From assembly GCA_964478455.1 (NCBI GenBank), contig CAYZJD010000162.1, positions 1 to 9,691 of the forward strand: DNA of 9,691 nucleotides. The letters are read 5' to 3'. The stretch comes from CAYZJD01 sp964478455 (lineage in GTDB: Bacteria; Acidobacteriota; Terriglobia; Bryobacterales; Bryobacteraceae). The position numbers and the translations under genes were made by a program. This document shows positions 5,787-9,691 of the stretch, piece by piece. The notes beneath the pieces are model-generated. The model did no database searches. It was not told the DNA's origin and was given only the letters and a program-made list of their open reading frames with translations. Each line of letters starts with the position of its first letter. Within the stretch, counting starts at the first letter, position 1.

Positions 5787-6564
5787 CGTCTTCTCCCTCC
5801 CTCCACGTAGGATAAGACTCCGTCTTGTCCCACGTGGGATAAGGCTCGCGTCTTGTCGTCCCCATACACGCGCCATGGCAAGTCACCAGCAGGAATCCCG
5901 TAGCCACCTCCCGGCCCCGCGGCCGGACTGCCTGCGTGCGCCGGCGTACGAGCCGACGCAACTCCTCGCGCGGCGGAGCGACCGAGGCCGTCTGCGGGGT
6001 CGCCGGGATGGCCGTGGATGTGACCCGCGATGCCAACGGCTGAGGCGCCGGCGCGGGCCGCCGTAGCCACACGGCGGCGGAGACAAGCAGCATCACCACC
6101 GAAGCCGCGATGGCGCGGGCGACGAGCACCACCGCCTCCCAGTAGTGCGGCGGTAGCCAGAGCACGACCTGGCGGACCACCTCGAGCGTCTCGGTCCGTT
6201 CGAGTTCAACGAGGGCGCCGTTCCCCGTGCAAGCGGGCGCCGCCTCCGTCTCTTCCATCTCCTCAACGTTCGGGTTGTAGTAGCCGTCCTTCTCGAGCCA
6301 CCGCAGAACGCGGTTCCTCGCTACGCCAAACAGCCACGACAGCACCGGCCCCCGCGATGCATCGTACCGGCCGGCGCTTTCGATCAACACCAGAAACACC
6401 TCTTGCGTCACTTCTTCGGCGACGGCGCTGCTGCCGCTCATCTGCCAGGCGAACCGGTACACCGCGCCTTGCCGCCGCCGGTAAAGTGCGACGAACGCGT
6501 CCTCGTTGCCTGCCGCCATGCGCCGCACCAGATCGGCGTCGCTCAACCCCGCAAGATCACTCAT
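5614..6564 (-). CDS. ECF sigma factor lacking region 4, fused in frame to an anti-sigma-like transmembrane segment (possible pseudogene)
   Basis: The 316-residue frame begins as a normal ECF sigma-70 factor: region 2 spans about 8-92, with DLVRRMAAGNEDAFVALYRR, AEEVTQEVFLVLIE (49-62) and PVLSWLFGVARNRVLRWL (73-90). Region 4 begins (LEVVRQVVLWLPPHYWEAVVLV, 127-148) but stops before the helix-turn-helix that reads the -35 element. At residues 148/149 (near nt 6120) the frame enters a membrane helix (AIAASVVMLLVSAAVWL, 151-167) and a Pro-rich, basic stretch ending REVATGFLL (218-226). Those parts resemble the end of the membrane anti-sigma-like proteins that often follow such sigma genes in acidobacteria. 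The last 100 or so residues run through palindromic repeats and overlap the next gene by 173 nt, so they are probably not native. The start is fixed by an in-frame TGA two codons upstream. Either a decayed sigma/anti-sigma pair or a membrane-tethered region-2 protein. Confidence 0.75.
   Translation of the reverse strand: MSDLAGLSDADLVRRMAAGNEDAFVALYRRRQGAVYRFAWQMSGSSAVAEEVTQEVFLVLIESAGRYDASRGPVLSWLFGVARNRVLRWLEKDGYYNPNVEEMEETEAAPACTGNGALVELERTETLEVVRQVVLWLPPHYWEAVVLVARAIAASVVMLLVSAAVWLRRPAPAPQPLASRVTSTAIPATPQTASVAPPREELRRLVRRRTQAVRPRGREVATGFLLVTCHGACMGTTRREPYPTWDKTESYPTWREGEDDENQFVDHGTPGCRAGGCAAGASRRGAHHQARRRCRRGGRRARSRRDAVCVGRIQLG
5791..5804 (-). promoter_or_regulatory. Purine-rich ribosome binding site of the secreted protein
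   Basis: GGAGGGAGGGAGAA on the minus strand, ending 4 nt before the ATG at 5786; several registers of GGAGG-like sequence fit. Its 5' end is part of the stem of the adjacent palindrome (right arm 5803-5818), so folding of the leader could affect access of ribosomes. Confidence 0.7.
5803..5862. repeat. Tandem palindromic repeat units in the leader of the secreted-protein gene
   Basis: The first palindrome pairs 5803-5818 with 5822-5837 (14 of 16 positions, 3-nt loop TCC). Its outer end forms a CACGTG core that joins a second unit. The units start GGATAAGACTCCGTCTTGTC (5810) and GGATAAGGCTCGCGTCTTGTC-like (5837), making a direct duplication of about 27 bp in which each copy is itself a dyad. 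They lie inside the 3' part of the sigma reading frame and immediately upstream of the next gene's ribosome binding site. Possible roles are an intercistronic processing or attenuation hairpin, or simply an inserted dispersed repeat. Confidence 0.7.
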
Positions 6565-6671
6565 CCGTCAAGCTCGTTGGACGATCGGTGTGGCGTTACG
6601 GTGTCGCCGCTCGCTGCCTTCCACGAAGAATTCCGACGAAAGGCCACAGAAGTTCCCGATTGTTGTGCCGG

Positions 6672-7868
6672 TCAAGTCCTGATGGTGCGGCCTTCTCGCA
6701 GGGCGAGGTTGCCGAGGTGCGCGGCCCGTGCGGCGCCCACGCTCGCCGGGACCGCCGCATTCGGAGTCTTGCGGCTCCGGATGCAGTCCAGGAAGTTCTG
6801 CACGTGAGCCAGCGTGCCGTCTTCGCCCGCGCGCTCCTGGATCTCGGGCTCGGGGTAGGCGGTCTTCTCGGGCAGAACCTTGCCCTCGGGATACACGGCC
6901 AGCCCGTCGCGATTGATCTTCATCAGCGCGTTCGTGCCCCGGAAAATTAGGTTGCCCCCTTCGAGATGGCCGGACAGGGTGCCGTTGTACACGGCCTGGA
7001 ACGCGCCGTAGTCGTACGACGCGTTCATTGTGTCGGGGCACTCCAGGTAGTCGAGGACGTAGCGCGCGCCCATGGCCTGCGCCGTCTTCGGCCCGTCCAC
7101 GCGCATGTACCAATGGATGACGTCGATCCAGTGGCTGTAAAGGTCGGTGAGGTGGCCGCCGCCGAAATCCCAGAACCAGCGGCAGCGGTAGTAGCGAACA
7201 GCGTTCACGGGCTGCTCGGGTGCGGTCCCCAGCCACCGCTTCCAGTCGAGGCGGGCAGCGTCCACACTAGCCGCCGCCGTGTCGAATCGCAGGTAGTTCT
7301 GATACCAGGAACCGAGCACGAGAGTGATCGTGCCGAGCTTTCCCGAGGCGATGATCTCGGCGCCCCTTAGGAACAAGTCCCAGCTTCGCTGCTGGTAGCC
7401 GACTTGAACGATGCGGCCGGTCTCCGCCACCGCTTGTTCCACCAGCGGTCCTTCTTCCATCCGGTACGTCAGCGGCTTCTCCACGTAGACGTCCTTGCCG
7501 GCGCGGACGGCATCCACGGTCATCGGCACGTGCCAGTGATCCGGCGAACCAACGATGACGGCGTCGATGTCTTTACGGTCCAGCAGCGCGCGGTAGTCCA
7601 CGTAAGCATCGGCGCTGGGCGCCAGCTTCTCCTTCGCCTCCAGCCGGCGGGGCTCGTAGACGTCGCACACGGCGACGATCTCGCTGCCGCCGATGCGGTT
7701 CAACAGGCGCATGAGGTATTGGGTGCGACCGCCGGTAGCGATGGCGCCGACACGAATGCGATCGTTCGCTCCGGGGACTCTGCTGGCGGAAAGGGCGGTC
7801 AAGGCGGCTGAGCCGAGGAAGCAGCGGCGGTTGGTGGAGATCTGCACACCGCCATGATATCCTGACAT
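6672..7868 (-). CDS. Tat-exported Gfo/Idh/MocA family oxidoreductase
   Basis: A 398-residue NAD(P)-dependent sugar- or polyol-type dehydrogenase of the Gfo/Idh/MocA family. The N-terminus carries a twin-arginine signal, TNRRCFLGSAALTALSA (12-28), so export of the folded, cofactor-loaded enzyme to the periplasm is expected. The Rossmann half has IRVGAIATGGRTQYLM (38-53), IVAVCDVYEPRR (64-75) and SPDHWH (108-113), then the family's EKP (130-132). The catalytic-domain block WDFGGGHLTDLYSHWIDVIHWY (233-254) contains the usual D242 and H246. The substrate cannot be read from sequence. The start is uncertain: ATG at 7868 has no clear Shine-Dalgarno and sits at the edge of a hairpin, while GTG at 7847 would give a shorter and more typical Tat n-region. 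It is 107 nt upstream of the sigma frame on the same strand and divergent from the cytochrome gene. Confidence 0.9.
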   Translation of the reverse strand: MSGYHGGVQISTNRRCFLGSAALTALSASRVPGANDRIRVGAIATGGRTQYLMRLLNRIGGSEIVAVCDVYEPRRLEAKEKLAPSADAYVDYRALLDRKDIDAVIVGSPDHWHVPMTVDAVRAGKDVYVEKPLTYRMEEGPLVEQAVAETGRIVQVGYQQRSWDLFLRGAEIIASGKLGTITLVLGSWYQNYLRFDTAAASVDAARLDWKRWLGTAPEQPVNAVRYYRCRWFWDFGGGHLTDLYSHWIDVIHWYMRVDGPKTAQAMGARYVLDYLECPDTMNASYDYGAFQAVYNGTLSGHLEGGNLIFRGTNALMKINRDGLAVYPEGKVLPEKTAYPEPEIQERAGEDGTLAHVQNFLDCIRSRKTPNAAVPASVGAARAAHLGNLALREGRTIRT

Positions 7869-7884
7869 GGACTTGAGTCAGGAT
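7859..7884. promoter_or_regulatory. 8-bp dyad spanning the annotated oxidoreductase start
   Basis: ATCCTGAC (7859-7866) and GTCAGGAT (7877-7884) are perfect reverse complements around a 10-nt loop that contains most of the ATG at 7868. As RNA it would hide that start codon, as DNA it could be an operator. It argues mildly for a start further downstream at 7847. Confidence 0.5.
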
Positions 7885-7900
7885 GTAGAATAATTCTACA
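7884..7900. promoter_or_regulatory. 17-bp operator-like palindrome upstream of the oxidoreductase
   Basis: TGTAGAAT-A-ATTCTACA is a perfect dyad with one central base, in an AT-rich patch of otherwise GC-rich DNA. On the minus strand it contains TAGAAT and TATTCT, either of which could serve as a -10 box, so a bound repressor would block the promoter. TGTA/TACA half-sites recall operators of the BlaI/MecI/CopY repressor family, but the regulator is an inference. Confidence 0.6.
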
Positions 7901-8112
7901 CAGTGTTGGGTTTTTTCACACAGGGGCAGCGCCGATTCACCCAGGAATCCACTTGGCAGGGCGCTCACGACCTCTGAGCAGGACGCAACTGCTTGTAATT
8001 AAAGGAAAGCACGAATCGGATCTGCATATCCTGTTTGGGATCAAACCTGCAAACGAAGCTTGGCTGTACATCATTGGATCGCCCGCTTTGGGCGGGAGGG
8101 AAAGCTCTAGCA

Positions 8113-8120
8113 GGGAGAGG
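8113..8120 (+). promoter_or_regulatory. Shine-Dalgarno of the cytochrome gene
   Basis: GGGAGAGG lies 9 nt before the ATG at 8130. A second in-frame ATG at 8136 is 15 nt away and less well placed, so 8130 is chosen. Confidence 0.65.
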
Positions 8121-8129
8121 AATACGACT

Positions 8130-9691
8130 ATGAGGATGACCTCGTACAAGACCTGGGCCATGGTGCTGGCGCTGGCCCTGGTGTTCGTGGTCGGGTCCGT
8201 GGTGCTGGTGAGCGCCACCGGACCGGCCTTCACGATTCACGACAAGGCGTATTACGCCGACGCCAATCTGGTGAATTTCGTTCGACCCGGATTGGTGATC
8301 AAGATTACGTCAGCGTCGATCGCCGAGGACGGCACGATCAAGGCGACCTTCAAGCTGACGGACCCCAAGGGCTTGCCGCTGGATCGGCTGGGAGTAACGA
8401 CTCCCGGAAACGTGTCGATCAGCTTGATTGCTGCCTACATTCCGGCAAGCAGGACGCAGTACGTGTCCTACACGACGCGCACGCAAGGCCCGAGTCCGAT
8501 CACTGGTCAGACGGCGGTGCAGGCTGCTGGCGAGAACAACGGCACGTTCACGCAGATCGCTGACGGGGAATACGAATACACCTTCAGGACGAAGGCACCG
8601 GCCAGCATCGACCGGAGCGCGACGCACACCATCGGCGCCTATGGCAACCGAAACCTGACCGAGTTCGACCTTGGTATACATCGTGACGACGAGGTCTTCA
8701 ACTTCGTACCGAACGGGTCGCCGGTGACGAAGACGCGCGACGTGATCAAAACGGTCACCTGCAACAAATGCCACCAGGACCTGAGCGCGCACGGCACCGG
8801 GGGTCGGAAGAGCGTGGAGGTGTGCATCCTCTGCCACACGCCGCAGACTGTGGACCCGGACACCGGCAACTCGGTGGACATGGTCGAGATGACGCACAAG
8901 ATCCACATGGGCTCTGGCCTGCCCAGCGTTCAGGCGGGCAAGCCATACCAGATTGTCGGGGTCCGGCAGACGGTGTTCGATTTCTCCCACGTGGTCTTCC
9001 CGGCCGACGCCCGCAGGTGTACCCACTGCCATGAGCAGGACAAGGGTGCGGCTCAGCAGGACGCGTATCTGAAGCCGAACCGGGCGGCGTGCGGAGCCTG
9101 TCATGATGACGTGAACTTCGCCACCGGCGAGAACCACGCCGGCCTGCCGCAGATCAGCGACAACCAGTGCGCCAACTGCCACACTCCCGATGGTGAGGTC
9201 GAGTTCGATGTGAGTATCGCTCGGGCCCATACGGTACCGACGTTCTCGCGCGACCTGCCGGGGACGACGTTCGACATCCTCGACGTGCAGAACGCGGCGC
9301 CCGGCCAGAAGCCGACGATCACCTTCTCGGTGAAGGACAAGGCCGGCAACCCCATCAGCCCGTCCGCGATGACGCGGCTGGTGCTGGTGATTTCGGGGCC
9401 GACGAGCGACTATGCCGCCTACGTAAGCGAGGACGTGCGGACGGCCACGGCCAACGCTGACGGTACGGCCACCTGGACGACTGCCTGGACCGTGCCGGCC
9501 GACGCCAAAGGCAGCTTCGCCGTCGGTATCGAGGGCTACCGCAACTTCACGCTGGTTCCGGGCACGCTGAAGGAAATGGTCGTCCGCGACGCCGGCGTCA
9601 ACGTGGTGAAGTACTTCTCGGTGGATGGCAGCGAGCCGGAGCCGCGGCGGACCGCGGTGTCCGTGGCGAAGTGCAACCAGTGCCACAGCTT
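8130..9691 (+). CDS. OmcA/MtrC family multiheme cytochrome c (N-terminal 520 residues, cut by window edge)
   Basis: A periplasmic or cell-surface electron-transfer protein. The visible part has a hydrophobic signal or anchor segment (WAMVLALALVFVVGSVVLVSA, about 9-29). A beta-rich domain (33-205) follows. Then come five CxxCH haem-binding sites: CNKCH 211-215, CILCH 232-236, CTHCH 297-301, CGACH 321-325 and CANCH 347-351. A second beta-rich domain (about 363-500) precedes a sixth site, CNQCH 515-519, exactly at the window end. The order beta domain, five haems, beta domain, further haems is that of the decaheme OmcA/MtrC family, so four more haems are expected downstream. MtrC and OmcA themselves are outer-membrane lipoproteins; here no lipobox cysteine is visible, so the anchoring may differ. 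The likely role is passing electrons to extracellular acceptors such as metal oxides or partner cells. Porin (MtrB/PioB-like) and periplasmic partners would be expected beyond the window. Confidence 0.92.
   Translation, partial: MRMTSYKTWAMVLALALVFVVGSVVLVSATGPAFTIHDKAYYADANLVNFVRPGLVIKITSASIAEDGTIKATFKLTDPKGLPLDRLGVTTPGNVSISLIAAYIPASRTQYVSYTTRTQGPSPITGQTAVQAAGENNGTFTQIADGEYEYTFRTKAPASIDRSATHTIGAYGNRNLTEFDLGIHRDDEVFNFVPNGSPVTKTRDVIKTVTCNKCHQDLSAHGTGGRKSVEVCILCHTPQTVDPDTGNSVDMVEMTHKIHMGSGLPSVQAGKPYQIVGVRQTVFDFSHVVFPADARRCTHCHEQDKGAAQQDAYLKPNRAACGACHDDVNFATGENHAGLPQISDNQCANCHTPDGEVEFDVSIARAHTVPTFSRDLPGTTFDILDVQNAAPGQKPTITFSVKDKAGNPISPSAMTRLVLVISGPTSDYAAYVSEDVRTATANADGTATWTTAWTVPADAKGSFAVGIEGYRNFTLVPGTLKEMVVRDAGVNVVKYFSVDGSEPEPRRTAVSVAKCNQCHS

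Larger units (their letters stand above)
7869..8129. other. Divergent intergenic region between oxidoreductase and cytochrome genes
   Basis: This 261-bp gap is noticeably richer in A+T than the flanking genes and must hold both promoters. Apart from the two dyads near 7859-7900 there is a small hairpin, CCCGC/GCGGG around 8084-8098, in the cytochrome leader. I cannot place a convincing -35/-10 pair for the cytochrome gene, and I see no small gene. Confidence 0.5.

Noticed and set aside
5787..5876. N-terminal extension of the secreted protein to an ATG at 5876
   Set aside because: The extra 30 residues are encoded by the tandem palindromes and would bury the signal peptide; a strong ribosome binding site precedes the ATG at 5786.
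8310..9686. A 458-codon open frame on the minus strand opposite the cytochrome
   Set aside because: The plus strand encodes six CxxCH sites and a coherent family architecture; the minus frame is Arg/His/Val-rich shadow sequence.
1..9691. A defence island, prophage or transposon
   Set aside because: No transposase, integrase, phage structural, nuclease or toxin-antitoxin gene is visible, and no tRNA attachment site is seen.

Overview
The window is GC-rich DNA from a Gram-negative (diderm) bacterium. The best guess is an acidobacterium of the Bryobacterales/Solibacteres type. This rests on an ECF sigma factor followed by a secreted protein of a kind I associate with acidobacteria, a Tat-exported Gfo/Idh/MocA oxidoreductase, an outer-membrane protein with an OmpA domain, an OmcA/MtrC-type multiheme cytochrome, and many small palindromic intergenic repeats. 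The lineage is an inference from gene style; no 16S or other marker is present.

Layout. 1-659 (-): N-terminal part of a CAX-type Ca2+/H+ antiporter, cut by the window edge. 677-769: a 28-bp-armed inverted repeat. 778-1260 (-): a VOC/glyoxalase-fold protein. 1261-1585: non-coding, with three small hairpins. 1586-4330 (-): a 914-residue outer-membrane protein (OmpA-like peptidoglycan-binding domain, coiled coil, probable beta-barrel, PKD domain, three tandem Ig-like repeats, second PKD domain). 4456-4814 (+): RNase P RNA (rnpB), with a -10 box just upstream. 4816-4892: a perfect 32-bp-armed inverted repeat that touches the end of rnpB and supplies the last codons and stop of the next gene. 4875-5786 (-): secreted protein of unknown function. 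5803-5862: tandem palindromes. 5614-6564 (-): an ECF sigma-factor reading frame whose region 4 is missing and which runs straight into an anti-sigma-like membrane segment. 6672-7868 (-): Tat-secreted Gfo/Idh/MocA oxidoreductase. 7859-7900: two overlapping dyads at its start. 8130-9691 (+): OmcA/MtrC-family cytochrome c, cut by the window edge after the sixth haem site.

How the genes relate. The sigma factor, the remnant of its anti-sigma partner and the secreted protein look like a regulatory cassette (sigma, membrane anti-sigma, secreted effector) that has been condensed by deletion. The cytochrome points to electron transfer at or beyond the outer membrane, but its partner genes would lie past 9691. 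The other genes look like independent units.

The points most worth following are the sigma2/anti-sigma fusion, the repeat shared by rnpB and its convergent neighbour, the unusual domain order of the OmpA-like protein, and the cytochrome's lack of a lipoprotein cysteine.
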